From the NCBI GenBank assembly GCA_016125255.1, contig WGMD01000003.1:62001-126000 (forward strand): 64,000 bases of DNA. The letters run 5' to 3'. This document shows, in pieces, positions 1 through 9,155 of the stretch; positions within the stretch are counted from its first letter, which is position 1; the number at the start of each line of letters is the position of its first letter. A program made the translations under genes and the position numbers. The stretch is from Planctomycetota bacterium (GTDB lineage: Bacteria; Planctomycetota; Phycisphaerae; Phycisphaerales; Zrk34). A model generated the notes under the pieces. It saw only the letters and a list, made by a program, of their open reading frames with translations. It made no database searches and had not been told where the DNA came from.

Positions 1-428
1 TCAAGGTCGTCGTGCCCGAGCTGAAGCTCGACAACGTGTCGAGCGACGAGGGCGTGCCGATGGCGGAGGTGATCAAGCGTGTCTGGCCGGCGATTTTAGC
101 GGCGATCGTGTCCAAGGCCGGCGGCCTGATTCCCGATGACCTGCTCAAGGATTTGCAGGGCGACGTGATGGGTCTGGCGCAGAACCTCGGCGGCGAAGCG
201 GGCAAGCTCATGGGTCAGGTCGGCGGGCCGCTCGGCGATCAGCTCAAGGACCTGTCCGGCAAACTCGGCGGCGACGTCGGCAAGACCGTCAACGACACGC
301 TCGGCAAAGTCCTCGGCGGCGACAAGAAGGAAGGCGACACCGGCGGCGCCACCAAGGCCGTCGACGACGCCACCAAGAAACTCGGCGAAGGCCTCGGCGG
401 CCTGCTCGGCGGGGACAAGAAGAAGTGA
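1..428 (+). CDS. C-terminal part of a hypothetical Gly/Lys-rich protein
   Basis: The reading frame is open from the left edge of the window, with its first complete codon at position 3, so the gene starts outside. The visible part runs through a short segment containing VPELKLDNVSS, a hydrophobic helix around AEVIKRVWPAILAAIV, and then about 80 residues of low-complexity Gly/Lys/Asp/Leu repeats of the type GGxxGKxLG ending in GGDKKK. The repeats look amphipathic and could be a coiled or membrane-associated tail. A GTG at 12 could be read as a start, but the upstream codons read KVV in frame with no stop, so truncation by the window edge is more likely. Similar tails occur in uncharacterised planctomycete proteins (from memory). 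Function is unknown. Confidence 0.6.
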   Translation, partial: KVVVPELKLDNVSSDEGVPMAEVIKRVWPAILAAIVSKAGGLIPDDLLKDLQGDVMGLAQNLGGEAGKLMGQVGGPLGDQLKDLSGKLGGDVGKTVNDTLGKVLGGDKKEGDTGGATKAVDDATKKLGEGLGGLLGGDKKK

Positions 429-465
429 CCGCACCTCACCCCTGATTCGAGGAACAGGTCAAGCG

Positions 466-1914
466 TCACACTTCGATCTTCGTCCATGCGCCGTGAAGGA
501 ACCGCCCCGTGAAGATCAGGCCGCGGAAGATCAGTTCGGTGCTGAGCACGGCCCAGACGGCGGCGAGGCCCATGTTCAACTCAATCGCCACGAGCCACAC
601 CAGCGGCAGCCGCACCATGTACGTCGAGATGAAATTGAGCACCATCGTCGCCCGCGTGTCGCCCGCCCCGCGCAGAGCGCCCGAGAGAATCATCGACGTC
701 GAGAAGCCGATCTGTCCCCAACCGGCCATGACCAACAGCGGCGGCACCGATGCGAGAAACGTCGGCTGATTCGTCACGATGCGGACGAACAGGGACGGGA
801 CGAGCATGAAGGCGATGCCGAAGACGACCATGATCGACGAGCCGTAGAGCCAGCAGGTCCACGCGGCGCGCTTCGCCATCGCCGGATCGCGCGCCCCCAG
901 GTATTGCCCGACCATCGTCGCCGCCGCCATCGAGAATGCGAAGCCGGGCAGGAAGCTGAAGGCCTCGATGCGGATGGCGATATGGTGCGCGCCGATGAAG
1001 GCGTCGGAGCCCATGCGTCCGACCATGACCAGCACGAGCGCGTGCCCGAACCAGACGGCGCCGTTCTCGACGAGACTCGGCCCGCCGATGCGGATCAGGC
1101 GCCACATCATCTTCGGGTGCCATCCGAGTCGATGGCGATGGAGCCGCACGCCGCCGCGGCCTAGGATGAGCAGCGCGATCATGAGCATCGCGCCGACGAC
1201 CCATGCGATGACGGTGCCGAGGGCGATGCCGGTCAGGGCGTGTCCGCCGATCGGCGCGGGGGCGACGACGAGCAGGACGCTCATGCCGGTGTTGACGATG
1301 TTGACGATGACCATGACCCAGAACGGCGAGCGGAAGTCGCCCGCTCCGCGCAGGCACGAACTGCCGATGAAGAGCGTGGACATGCACGGCGCGGCCAGGG
1401 CGAGCAGACGCAGGTACTGCGCGGCGAAGTCGGCGCTCTCGCCTTCGAGCCCGAACGCCGGACCGACCCACGGCGCGGCGAAGTAAAAGAACACGCCGAT
1501 CATCCCACCCCAGATCACGGCGAGAATGATCGACTGGCCGACGGCCGAGTTGGCGTCGCGGCGATGTCGCGCGCCGATGGCGCGGGCGATGACGGCGGTG
1601 GACCCGACGCCGACCGCGCCTTGAAGGAGGCCCATGAGCCAGGTCGCGAAGCTGGCGACGCCGATGCCGTTGGTGGACTCGACGGCATGCACCGGCAGAT
1701 GACCGGCCAGGGCCGTATCGACGAAACCGACGAGCGAGCCCATCATCTGCTCGAGCATCGGCCACAGCGCCAGCACCCAGACCTGCCTGGGCAATGACAG
1801 ATGCGTCGGCAACCCGGCGGGCGACCGCCGCGGCGGGCGAGGGAGGGAGATCGCGGGCGCGGTGATCATCTCCGGCGCGTCCGGGGCGGTGTTTTGCGAA
1901 GGTGGGCGGTTCAT
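466..1914 (-). CDS. MATE family multidrug/toxin efflux transporter
   Basis: This 482-residue polytopic inner-membrane protein has the two-bundle, twelve-helix arrangement of the multi antimicrobial extrusion (MATE) family, which exports cationic drugs or metabolites using Na+ or H+. Family signatures visible are the first-bundle FVDTALAGHL region, the CLRGAGDFRSPFW segment after helix six and its second-bundle counterpart ILSGALRGAGDTRATM, matching the family's internal duplication. The frame stays open upstream as far as 2721, but that part runs antisense to rhamnulokinase and has arginine-rich shadow composition. The ATG at 1914 (MNRPPSQN) is the sensible start and leaves a proline-rich 35-residue cytoplasmic leader. 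It is transcribed divergently from rhamnulokinase. Substrate cannot be inferred. Confidence 0.9.
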   Translation of the reverse strand: MNRPPSQNTAPDAPEMITAPAISLPRPPRRSPAGLPTHLSLPRQVWVLALWPMLEQMMGSLVGFVDTALAGHLPVHAVESTNGIGVASFATWLMGLLQGAVGVGSTAVIARAIGARHRRDANSAVGQSIILAVIWGGMIGVFFYFAAPWVGPAFGLEGESADFAAQYLRLLALAAPCMSTLFIGSSCLRGAGDFRSPFWVMVIVNIVNTGMSVLLVVAPAPIGGHALTGIALGTVIAWVVGAMLMIALLILGRGGVRLHRHRLGWHPKMMWRLIRIGGPSLVENGAVWFGHALVLVMVGRMGSDAFIGAHHIAIRIEAFSFLPGFAFSMAAATMVGQYLGARDPAMAKRAAWTCWLYGSSIMVVFGIAFMLVPSLFVRIVTNQPTFLASVPPLLVMAGWGQIGFSTSMILSGALRGAGDTRATMVLNFISTYMVRLPLVWLVAIELNMGLAAVWAVLSTELIFRGLIFTGRFLHGAWTKIEV

Positions 1915-1986
1915 CCAGTACGGCGATTGTAGAACGCCCGATGATGCGGTACAAAGTGACCGCCGTTTCCCGCGAGGCCTTTTATC

Positions 1987-3483
1987 ATGACCCAACGCAC
2001 CGCGTATCTTGCCATCGACCTCGGCGCCGAATCCGGGCGCGCCATGCTCGGCATTCTCGAAGCCGGCAAACTCACGCTGCACGAGATGCACCGTTTCCTC
2101 CATCTGCCGCGCCGGCTGCCCAGCGGATTGCACTGGGATCTTCTGGGCCTGTGGGGCAATATCCTCGACGGCGTGCGGAAGTCGGTCGAGTACGCGCGCG
2201 ACAATGACCTGAAGATCACGAGTCTGGGCGTCGATACGTGGGGCGTGGACTGCGCGTATGTGGCCAGGTCGGGGCAACTCCTGGGTCTGCCCTATTGCTA
2301 TCGCGATCCGCGCAATGCGGCGGCGTTCGACAAGACGGTCAAACAATTCGGGCGCGAATACCTGTACGATCAGACGGGTATTCAGCTCATGTCGATCAAC
2401 ACGCTCTTTCAGGTGATCGCCCAGCACGATGCGGAGCCGGCCGTGCTCGATCACGCGGCGCACTTTCTGTTCATGCCCGATCTGCTGCACTACTTTTTCA
2501 CCGGGCAGGCGGTCGTCGAATCGTCCGATGCGTCGACGAGCCAGATGCTCGATCCGCGCACGGGCGACTGGAACAAGGCGATGCTCGCGAAGCTGGGCTT
2601 GCCCACGCACATGCTGGGGCGGATCGTTCCGCCGGGGACGAAGATCGGCCCGATTCTGCCGCATATCGCCGAGGAAACGGGGGCGGACGCGGACATGGTC
2701 GTGATCACGCCGGGCACGCACGACACGGCCGCCGCCGTCGCCGCCGTGCCGGCGGACGCGGCGACGAACTGGGCGTATCTTTCGAGCGGGACGTGGTCAT
2801 TGATGGGCGCGGAGCTGGACGAGCCGTGCCTGACCGATGCGGCGCGCGAGGCGCCGTTCACGCATGAAACCGGCGTCGACGGGAAGATCCGCTTCCTCAA
2901 GAACATCGCCGGCCTGTGGCTCGTGCAGGAGACGCGGCGGCACTACGAGAAGCAGGGCATCACGTACGACTACACGAAGCTGACGCAGCTCGCCGCCGAG
3001 GCCCCGCCGCTGCGCACGTTCATCGACACGGACAACCCGACGTTCGCCGCGCCGGGGCGCATGCCCGAGAAGATCGTCGAGTTCGCCAGGCGCACCGGGC
3101 AGCCGGCGCCGACGGACGTCGGGCAGATCGTGCGCTGTGCGCTGGAGTCATTGGCGCTGACGTACCGGCTCACGATGGACAAGCTCGAGGCGGTGCTCGG
3201 GCGGAAGTTCGACGTGATGCACATCGTCGGCGGCGGCGGGAAGAACGTATTGCTCAATCAGATGACCGCGGACGCGATGGGCAAAACCATCGTCGTCGGC
3301 CCCTACGAAGCGACGGCGGCGGGCAACCTGCTCATTCAGGCGATGGGCGCGGGGCACGTCAAGAACCTCGACCACATCCGCTCGATCATCCGCGAGAGTT
3401 TCAGCCCGCTGACTTTCGAGCCGCGTCAGACGGAGGCGTGGAACGAGGCGTATGCGCGGTTCAAGGGGATAGTGGGCAAATGA
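1987..3483 (+). CDS. rhaB: Rhamnulokinase
   Basis: A 498-residue FGGY-family sugar kinase that phosphorylates L-rhamnulose to rhamnulose-1-phosphate in the cytoplasm during L-rhamnose (6-deoxyhexose) catabolism. The N-terminal phosphate-binding loop DLGAESGRAMLG is the RhaB form of the actin-like ATPase motif. The segments SLGVDTWGVDCAY, GTHDTAAAVAAVP, SSGTWSLMGAE and the C-terminal GGGGKNVLLNQMTADAMG are characteristic of the subfamily. Length is normal for RhaB (about 490). No rhamnose isomerase or aldolase gene lies alongside, so the rest of the pathway must be elsewhere. The start at 1987 follows a short gap from the divergent MATE gene. Confidence 0.93.
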   Translation: MTQRTAYLAIDLGAESGRAMLGILEAGKLTLHEMHRFLHLPRRLPSGLHWDLLGLWGNILDGVRKSVEYARDNDLKITSLGVDTWGVDCAYVARSGQLLGLPYCYRDPRNAAAFDKTVKQFGREYLYDQTGIQLMSINTLFQVIAQHDAEPAVLDHAAHFLFMPDLLHYFFTGQAVVESSDASTSQMLDPRTGDWNKAMLAKLGLPTHMLGRIVPPGTKIGPILPHIAEETGADADMVVITPGTHDTAAAVAAVPADAATNWAYLSSGTWSLMGAELDEPCLTDAAREAPFTHETGVDGKIRFLKNIAGLWLVQETRRHYEKQGITYDYTKLTQLAAEAPPLRTFIDTDNPTFAAPGRMPEKIVEFARRTGQPAPTDVGQIVRCALESLALTYRLTMDKLEAVLGRKFDVMHIVGGGGKNVLLNQMTADAMGKTIVVGPYEATAAGNLLIQAMGAGHVKNLDHIRSIIRESFSPLTFEPRQTEAWNEAYARFKGIVGK

Positions 3484-3506
3484 AATGCGTGAATCGTTGA
3501 AGGCGT

Positions 3507-3527
3507 CCCACGCCTCAAAGGCGCGGG
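3507..3527. terminator. Candidate bidirectional terminator between convergent genes
   Basis: A stem of CCCACGCCT against AGGCGCGGG with a CAA loop (one A-C mismatch) lies in the 82-bp gap between rhamnulokinase and the convergent decaheme cytochrome gene. It is followed by a weak pyrimidine tract (cttcttt). Position and stem support termination, but the T run is poor. Confidence 0.4.
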
Positions 3528-3565
3528 CTTCTTTGCGCGCGATGCGGGTGCGATGCGGGGCAGCG

Positions 3566-6562
3566 TCAGTGGACGACGAAGCCGACGTGGTAGTTGTGGC
3601 ACTTGAGGCAACTGTCGCCGGCGGCCTGGGGGGTGTGGCAGGTGACGCAGGTGGATTTCTCGACGGGCGTGAAGTTGGACTCGAAGGTCAGGGGGTCATG
3701 CTCGGCGAAGCTCGCCATGACGTTGGCGGAGGGGTTGATGGTATGGCACTTGACGCAGCTCTTGAGGTCCGGCTGAATGAGGTGCGGGCGGTGCGAGAAG
3801 CGCGTGAAGGTGCGGTCGGCCAGATCGCGCTTGAGCGGGAGCCAATGCACGGCGTAGGTGCCCGGGCCGGTGGCGTCGATGCTGTGACACTTGGCGCAGA
3901 GGCCGTCGGCCTTGGGGTCGGAGAGCTGATTGAACAGCGGCGCGACGGAGGCGAGGTCGGCGTTGGAGCCGGGGTCGGACACGACTTCGAGCCACCGCTT
4001 GAGGAACTCGTCGGCGTGTCCGGTCGGCTTGTAGCGGAGCGTGAAGGCGAAGTCGTCGCGATACCATCCGCCCGCCGCCACGCGCTCGACCGACGGGAGC
4101 GGCTCGGCCTTCTCGATCTTCGGCTCGGGCTTGGCGGACTTGGACGGCGACTTGCCGTCATCCCCGCCGAGCAGTCCCGCGTCATCGCCGCCGAGCAGAC
4201 CGGCGTCGTCCTTCTTGGGCGCGGCTTTGGGTTTGGCGGCGGGCTTGGCGGGTTCGTCGCCGAAGAGCGAGGCGTCATCGGCGCACTGCGCTTCGATCCA
4301 CTGCCGCATGCTCACGCCGGGCAGACCGCGCACGCCGGAGTTACCCGGCGAGCCGGGGGCGCCTTCGTAGGTGACGTAGCCGTACTTGGCGGGCTTGCGG
4401 GCGACGAGGTCGGCGATGCTGATGGTGGCGAGCTTTTCGAGGGTCGCCTTGGCGTCGGGGAGGATGAGCAGATGCGCGGCGGATCGGATGCCGGTGCGGA
4501 TTTCCGCATTGGCGCCGAGTTCCATGCCGACGCGCGCGATGATCCACTGCTCCTCGGGCCCCTGTCGAATCTGCACGGTGCCTTCGATCGCCACAACGCG
4601 GACGAGCCCCGCCGGGGCGGCGGGCGGCTGCGGAGCCGGGGGCGGCTCGACGGGCTTGGGCTCCGGCGCCGGTTCGGGCTTGGGTTCGGGCTTGGGTTCG
4701 GGCGGCGGCTCGGGCTTGGGCATCGGCTTGGGCTCGGGCGCGGGCTCGGGTTTGGGCTGCGGCGGAACGGGTTTTGGTTCCGGCTTGGGCTCGGGCTTCG
4801 GTTCGGGCGTGGGCACGATGACCGGCTTGGGCATCGGCTTCTTGGGCTCGTCACCGCCGAGCAGACTCGCATCATCGCCGGGCTGCGTGGGCGGCTTGAC
4901 CATGGGCTTCGTCGGCCCGGGCTTCTTGGGCTCGTCGCCGCCGAGCAGACTCGCGTCATCGCCCGGCTGCGTGGGCGGCTTGACCATGGGTTTGGTCGGC
5001 TCGGGCTTGGGCGTCGGCTTGGGTTCGGGTTTGGGCTCGGGCTTGGGCTGCGGCGGCGCGGGCTTGACCGGCTCGGGCTTGAGGGGGCCCGGCGGCATGA
5101 ACTTGCCCGCCCGGTAGATCGGCACTTCCGTCAATAGATCGGGGAACCACTTGGACTGCGCCGCGGCGATCGCATCCACCGGCATCTGCGAGGTGAGCAT
5201 CGCCACATCGGCCGGCTCGACCTTGCGATCCAGCGAAGCCGCGAGCCGCTCCTGCATCGCCTGCTGCCCGCGCGTCGTCAGATCAAAGAGCAGTCCCTTG
5301 ACGGCCCACGCGATCCGCCCCACCGCTGCGAGCTGGTCGGGCGTGGCGCGGTCCAGTTCGTTGAGCATGAAATCATCGGGCAGCGAATGAATCGCCGCCG
5401 CGGTGTTTTCGTCCGTGCTCAGCAGGAGCCGCATGTACGGATTGAGCTTGCCCTTGATGTCGAGCGTCGCTTCGACGGGCCAGTGTCCGACATGCACGCC
5501 CTTCTTCTCGAGTACTTCGGTGTCGATGCCCGGAAGCTGAATCAGCGCGACGCCCTTGTCGAACGATGCCTTGATCTTGTCGCCGTGACAGGACGCACAG
5601 GCCGACTCGAAGTTCACGATGCGCATCGACTCGCTGCGGTTGTCGGGCTGATGGCAGACGGCGCAGGCGAAGTCGCGCTTTTCCTGCGGGAAGTATTTGG
5701 CCTGATGAGCGGTATGGTCGAATGCGATGTGCGTCCGCTGCTCGTAGGGCCAGTTGGAGAATTCAGGGTGATCGGTTCCGAAGGCGTGGAACGTCTTGGC
5801 GTGACAGGTCTGGCACTGCTGATTGGTCAGGGCCTTGAGGTCGAAGTTCTTGCCGTGGTGCTCGCGGTGACAGGTCGCGCAGGCGACGGCGTGCGGGTCC
5901 TTGTCGCCGAGCTGCTCGAGTTTTTCGGGGGCAAGACTGTGCGGGAACGTCGCGTAGGGTCCGAGGCCGGGGCTTGTCGAGTGGCAGACGAGGCAGAGGT
6001 TGGACTGCTTGGGCGCGGCGGGGTCGGGCAGGACGGCGTCCTTGAGGACGGCGAGCGGCCCGCTGACGCCTGCGGCGTGACAGGCGGCGCAGGAAGTGGC
6101 GCTGGCGACATGCGTCGCCTTCGCGTCCTGCACATTGCGGGCGCCTTCGAGAATCTGAGCGTGGTGAATCGTCAGTTCGCCGGGGGTCATCACGCGCGTG
6201 CGCCACGGACCGGCGCCGAGCAGAATCAGAAGACCCAACACCAGCGCGGTCGTGCAGAACGTGAACAACGCCCGCTTGGACCGCAGCGATCGCACCGGGC
6301 GGCAAGGCGGCACGGGGTTGCAACACGTGCCGTCGGGATTAGGCCCCTTCTCGCAGGCCCCCCCCTGCTGGCGCGAACGGGCGCAGAGCCACCGGTCGCC
6401 CTTGCGCAGCGGCTTGCACTCGAACGTCGCCTGACAGCGGCCGTGACAATCGGGGCCGACCGCGCAGGGATTGCCTTCCTCGGCGTGCCCGCAGATCCAC
6501 GCCTGATTCGGCCGCTCGTAGGAGCTGCGATCGTGCTCGAATTGCTGAAGTCGATGGTTCAC
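3566..6562 (-). CDS. Membrane-anchored decaheme cytochrome c with Cys-rich N-terminus and FecR-like domain
   Basis: A 998-residue protein. Residues 1-95 form a soluble cysteine-rich domain (ten Cys between positions 24 and 87, including the WICG and GPDC motifs), followed by one transmembrane helix at about 98-117. Six CXXCH heme motifs follow (Cys at about 158, 190, 228, 250, 300, 322), then an alpha-helical region. A roughly 180-residue low-complexity linker of Pro-Lys-Glu repeats with DDASLLGGDE repeats comes next, then a FecR-like beta domain (RVVAIEGTVQIRQG, ANAEIRTGIRSAA) and four more CXXCH motifs near the C-terminus. It is most likely an envelope-spanning electron carrier. The GTG start at 6562 overlaps the upstream stop as GTGA; the open frame beyond it only shadows the preceding gene. 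It is the last gene of the five-gene redox operon. Confidence 0.85.
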   Translation of the reverse strand: MNHRLQQFEHDRSSYERPNQAWICGHAEEGNPCAVGPDCHGRCQATFECKPLRKGDRWLCARSRQQGGACEKGPNPDGTCCNPVPPCRPVRSLRSKRALFTFCTTALVLGLLILLGAGPWRTRVMTPGELTIHHAQILEGARNVQDAKATHVASATSCAACHAAGVSGPLAVLKDAVLPDPAAPKQSNLCLVCHSTSPGLGPYATFPHSLAPEKLEQLGDKDPHAVACATCHREHHGKNFDLKALTNQQCQTCHAKTFHAFGTDHPEFSNWPYEQRTHIAFDHTAHQAKYFPQEKRDFACAVCHQPDNRSESMRIVNFESACASCHGDKIKASFDKGVALIQLPGIDTEVLEKKGVHVGHWPVEATLDIKGKLNPYMRLLLSTDENTAAAIHSLPDDFMLNELDRATPDQLAAVGRIAWAVKGLLFDLTTRGQQAMQERLAASLDRKVEPADVAMLTSQMPVDAIAAAQSKWFPDLLTEVPIYRAGKFMPPGPLKPEPVKPAPPQPKPEPKPEPKPTPKPEPTKPMVKPPTQPGDDASLLGGDEPKKPGPTKPMVKPPTQPGDDASLLGGDEPKKPMPKPVIVPTPEPKPEPKPEPKPVPPQPKPEPAPEPKPMPKPEPPPEPKPEPKPEPAPEPKPVEPPPAPQPPAAPAGLVRVVAIEGTVQIRQGPEEQWIIARVGMELGANAEIRTGIRSAAHLLILPDAKATLEKLATISIADLVARKPAKYGYVTYEGAPGSPGNSGVRGLPGVSMRQWIEAQCADDASLFGDEPAKPAAKPKAAPKKDDAGLLGGDDAGLLGGDDGKSPSKSAKPEPKIEKAEPLPSVERVAAGGWYRDDFAFTLRYKPTGHADEFLKRWLEVVSDPGSNADLASVAPLFNQLSDPKADGLCAKCHSIDATGPGTYAVHWLPLKRDLADRTFTRFSHRPHLIQPDLKSCVKCHTINPSANVMASFAEHDPLTFESNFTPVEKSTCVTCHTPQAAGDSCLKCHNYHVGFVVH

Positions 6563-7401
6563 AGCGCCGCCCCCGAAAATGCGTACGTCAACACCGCATG
6601 CGCCACCGCCAGCAGCACCAGCGCGTAGGTGAACCCGATATGCGCGAACAGCCAGCACTTGAGCGTGAGCTGAAGAGCGTAGTGGTAATCCAGGTCGTCC
6701 TTCGTCGCCACGAGCGTCGCCAGGTCGCCGGCGATCGGCCGCTCCGTGTCGGACAGGTAGCGGTCAAGGTCCGTCAGCTCCGTCAGCAGCTTGTGCCGCG
6801 GACCGCTGGACTGGAACAGGTGATGCCAGTAATTGCGCGGCTTCTCGAAAAACAGCGAAAGGCGCTGCGAGTAATAGTCCGCGAGCGTCGTGGTGTCCGA
6901 CGACGCGACGGCCTGAAGCACAAGCTGCCGCGCCTCGTCACCGAGGCGCTTTCGGAATCCGGGGATGCGCTCGAAGATGAACTCCTCATTGCGGACGGTC
7001 AGCCGGGCGGGAATCGTGCGCGTCAGGAACAGGCCGAACACGCCGCTGGCGGCGACGAAGATGAAAATGACCGCCAGCACGCCTTCGAGGTATCCATTGG
7101 GCGTCTGGATCGAGCCGTCGAGTTTGACGAAGGCGTGCAGCGCGAAGACGACGATGGCGGTCAGGCCGACGTAGATATGCCACTGAAGCCATTTCGCGGA
7201 GGCGCCCAGCGGGATGAACGGCAGTTTTTTGCGGAGGTTGTAGCCGGCCAGGAACAGGACCATGAGGATCAGCACCCATCCGGTGACGTACGCCGAGTGC
7301 ATCAGCCGTGCATTCAGCGCCCAGACGCCGACCACAACGGCTGCCGCGATGACGGCCGTGATGATCAGGTTGCGAGTTCGCCGGGTGCGGAAGTAGGCCA
7401 T
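6559..7401 (-). CDS. Polytopic b-type-cytochrome-like membrane protein
   Basis: A 280-residue inner-membrane protein with about five predicted helices (roughly 11-30, 40-58, 74-94, 107-130 and 245-272) and a cytoplasmic or periplasmic loop of about 110 residues between the last two. Histidines H75 and H89 lie 14 residues apart in one helix (WHIYVG...LHAFV), and another pair, in FAHIGF and AVAHAVL, lies in the last helix. This is the bis-His spacing expected for two b hemes. The ATG at 7401 overlaps the preceding stop as TAATG, so it was preferred over a codon 18 bp upstream. It probably moves electrons between the cytoplasmic iron-sulfur protein and the heme proteins outside. I do not recognise a named family with certainty. 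Confidence 0.72.
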   Translation of the reverse strand: MAYFRTRRTRNLIITAVIAAAVVVGVWALNARLMHSAYVTGWVLILMVLFLAGYNLRKKLPFIPLGASAKWLQWHIYVGLTAIVVFALHAFVKLDGSIQTPNGYLEGVLAVIFIFVAASGVFGLFLTRTIPARLTVRNEEFIFERIPGFRKRLGDEARQLVLQAVASSDTTTLADYYSQRLSLFFEKPRNYWHHLFQSSGPRHKLLTELTDLDRYLSDTERPIAGDLATLVATKDDLDYHYALQLTLKCWLFAHIGFTYALVLLAVAHAVLTYAFSGAAL

Positions 7402-9116
7402 TACCGATTCAACCACCATGCCAGGGATTCAACGTCGTTCATGTCCACGCGTTTCAGCGCATCGTGCGGGCAGGCGCGCTGGCACGCCGGTCCGCCGAGC
7501 TGGTCGACGCACAGGTCGCACTTGGTGGCTTTATTGATGGGCGTATTGGTCGCTTCGTCAAGAATGAAGCGGCCGCGCGTATCGCGCACTTCGACCATGC
7601 GGATATTGCTGTACGGACAACTGTTGGCGCAGGTCGCGCAGCCGATGCAGGTCTGATCGTTGATGACGACGTCGCCGGTCGTCGGCTCGCGGTGAATCGC
7701 GCCGGTCGGGCAGCCGATCATGCACACCGGGTCGGCGCAGTGCATGCACGCGTTGGCGACCATGTGGTGGCCGTAGATCGTGCCGTGCCGGGTGAAGCGC
7801 GGGTTGTTGTCGTGCGCCGCGGCGCACGCCCGGACGCAGTCGTCGCAGCGCGTGCATCGGTTGACGTCGATCATCATCGTCGCCGTGCCGTTGATGATGC
7901 GGTTTTCGACGAGGAATTCGATCATGCCCGTGTCGATGCGGTCGGGCGTCGTCGCCACGGGTTTCTCGGCTTCGAGCTCGGGCTTGATGAGCGGCGGCAT
8001 GTACTTGTCCGGCAGCGACGGGAGAATGTATTTCTCCACGACCGGCGCGGGAATGCGGAGGATATCGACGTAGCCGATCGCGCGGAGCGTGTTGCGAAGC
8101 GGCATGGTGGCGTCTTCGCTGGAGCGCCAGTTGTGCGCGATGGCGTCAAGCCCGTAGACCTGCCCCTTGCCCAGGTAACTGATCGTGCGATGCCCGTTGC
8201 CGTAGCGCCGGCTCAGGCGGGCGAAGCCCGAGCGGATGAGGATCAGGCCGTTAGGGTAATGCCCTTCCTCCGCGATGATCGGTTCGACGGCGAGGCGCTG
8301 CTGGGCCGACTGGCCGCGCGCGGTCTTGAAGGCCGTCTGCCAGTCGAAGTTGCCGTAGGTCTCGAACTCCGTCGCGTCGGCGATGACGTCGATGTCCGCT
8401 TCGCTCAGATGCGCCAGGAGCGGCGTCTCGCGCAGATGCACGACGAGGCCGCGCTCGCGGTAGCGCTGATCGATGAACGCCCGCAGGGCGTCGGCCCGGC
8501 GGTGCAGGTCGCGCAGGCCCTGCCAGCGGATTTCAAGAAGCTCCGTCTTGCCCTGCGAGAACACGGTGGCGCTGCGCGGCGTGCGCGCCAGCGCCGCCAG
8601 CTCGCCGAACATCTCCCCCGCTTCGATGCGCAGCGTATTGAACTTGCCCAGCACGCCGGGCACGTCCTGAAGGAAGATGCGCGTCGCGCCCTTCTCGTCG
8701 CGCCGGGCGACATCGTCATCGCCTCCCCGCTTGTAGTTGCGCACCTCGGGTTTGTTGGGATTGGTCCAGAGCTGGGCGATCGCGCCCAAGAGCCCCGTCC
8801 GTTCGCGCTCGCGCCGGCCGAGCATCTTGTTGGGCAGATTCTCGAGCGTCACGCGCACCGCGCCGCTGAGAATCAAAAACGCGCTGGACCCGTAATCGCC
8901 TTCACGCACGATCAGGTCGCCGTCGTTGAACTTCACGAGGCGGGCGTCGTTCTTGAGGATGCCGTGCAGCGGGGTGGACGGGGGGAACTTCTCGGGATCG
9001 ATGCTGGCGAACGGCTCGATCGACAGCAATCGATCCACATCCGCATCGGTCATGTCCGGATCGAACGGGACATCCCACCGCTGAGGGCGCTGTATGGCAA
9101 TTGTCGCGTCAGGCAT
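7401..9116 (-). CDS. Double cyclic-nucleotide-binding domain fused to four-cluster 4Fe-4S ferredoxin
   Basis: A 571-residue soluble protein joining two modules. The N-terminal half carries two cNMP-binding (CAP-type) folds. The first has FNDGDLIVREGDYGSSAFLI and then, after an insertion of about 60 residues, FGELAALARTPRSATV, which is the phosphate-binding-cassette region. The second is around residues 275-330. The C-terminal 170 residues contain sixteen cysteines in four sets: CTRCDDCVRAC, CMHCADPVCMIGCP, CIGCATCANSCP and CDLCVDQLGGPACQRACP. This is the arrangement of the electron-transfer subunits of molybdopterin oxidoreductases (DmsB/HybA type). No catalytic subunit is adjacent. The fusion suggests electron transfer gated by a nucleotide or acting as a redox sensor (inference). 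It lies 39 bp after the tetraheme cytochrome gene. Confidence 0.88.
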   Translation of the reverse strand: MPDATIAIQRPQRWDVPFDPDMTDADVDRLLSIEPFASIDPEKFPPSTPLHGILKNDARLVKFNDGDLIVREGDYGSSAFLILSGAVRVTLENLPNKMLGRRERERTGLLGAIAQLWTNPNKPEVRNYKRGGDDDVARRDEKGATRIFLQDVPGVLGKFNTLRIEAGEMFGELAALARTPRSATVFSQGKTELLEIRWQGLRDLHRRADALRAFIDQRYRERGLVVHLRETPLLAHLSEADIDVIADATEFETYGNFDWQTAFKTARGQSAQQRLAVEPIIAEEGHYPNGLILIRSGFARLSRRYGNGHRTISYLGKGQVYGLDAIAHNWRSSEDATMPLRNTLRAIGYVDILRIPAPVVEKYILPSLPDKYMPPLIKPELEAEKPVATTPDRIDTGMIEFLVENRIINGTATMMIDVNRCTRCDDCVRACAAAHDNNPRFTRHGTIYGHHMVANACMHCADPVCMIGCPTGAIHREPTTGDVVINDQTCIGCATCANSCPYSNIRMVEVRDTRGRFILDEATNTPINKATKCDLCVDQLGGPACQRACPHDALKRVDMNDVESLAWWLNR

Positions 9117-9155
9117 GCGCGTTCCGCTCCATCGTCCAACTCATGCGCAGCCGCG

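Noticed and set aside
1915-2721. N-terminal extension of the MATE transporter
   Set aside because: The upstream part overlaps rhaB antisense and has no membrane helices; the ATG at 1914 gives a normal MATE protein.
4660-5060. Tandem short repeats resembling an array (CRISPR-like spacing)
   Set aside because: They encode the Pro-Lys-Glu linker in frame; unit length and spacing are irregular and there are no unique spacers.
3485-5137. Open frame of 550 codons on the plus strand opposite the decaheme gene
   Set aside because: Its Gly/Leu/Arg repeats merely mirror the Pro-Lys-Glu linker of the cytochrome gene.
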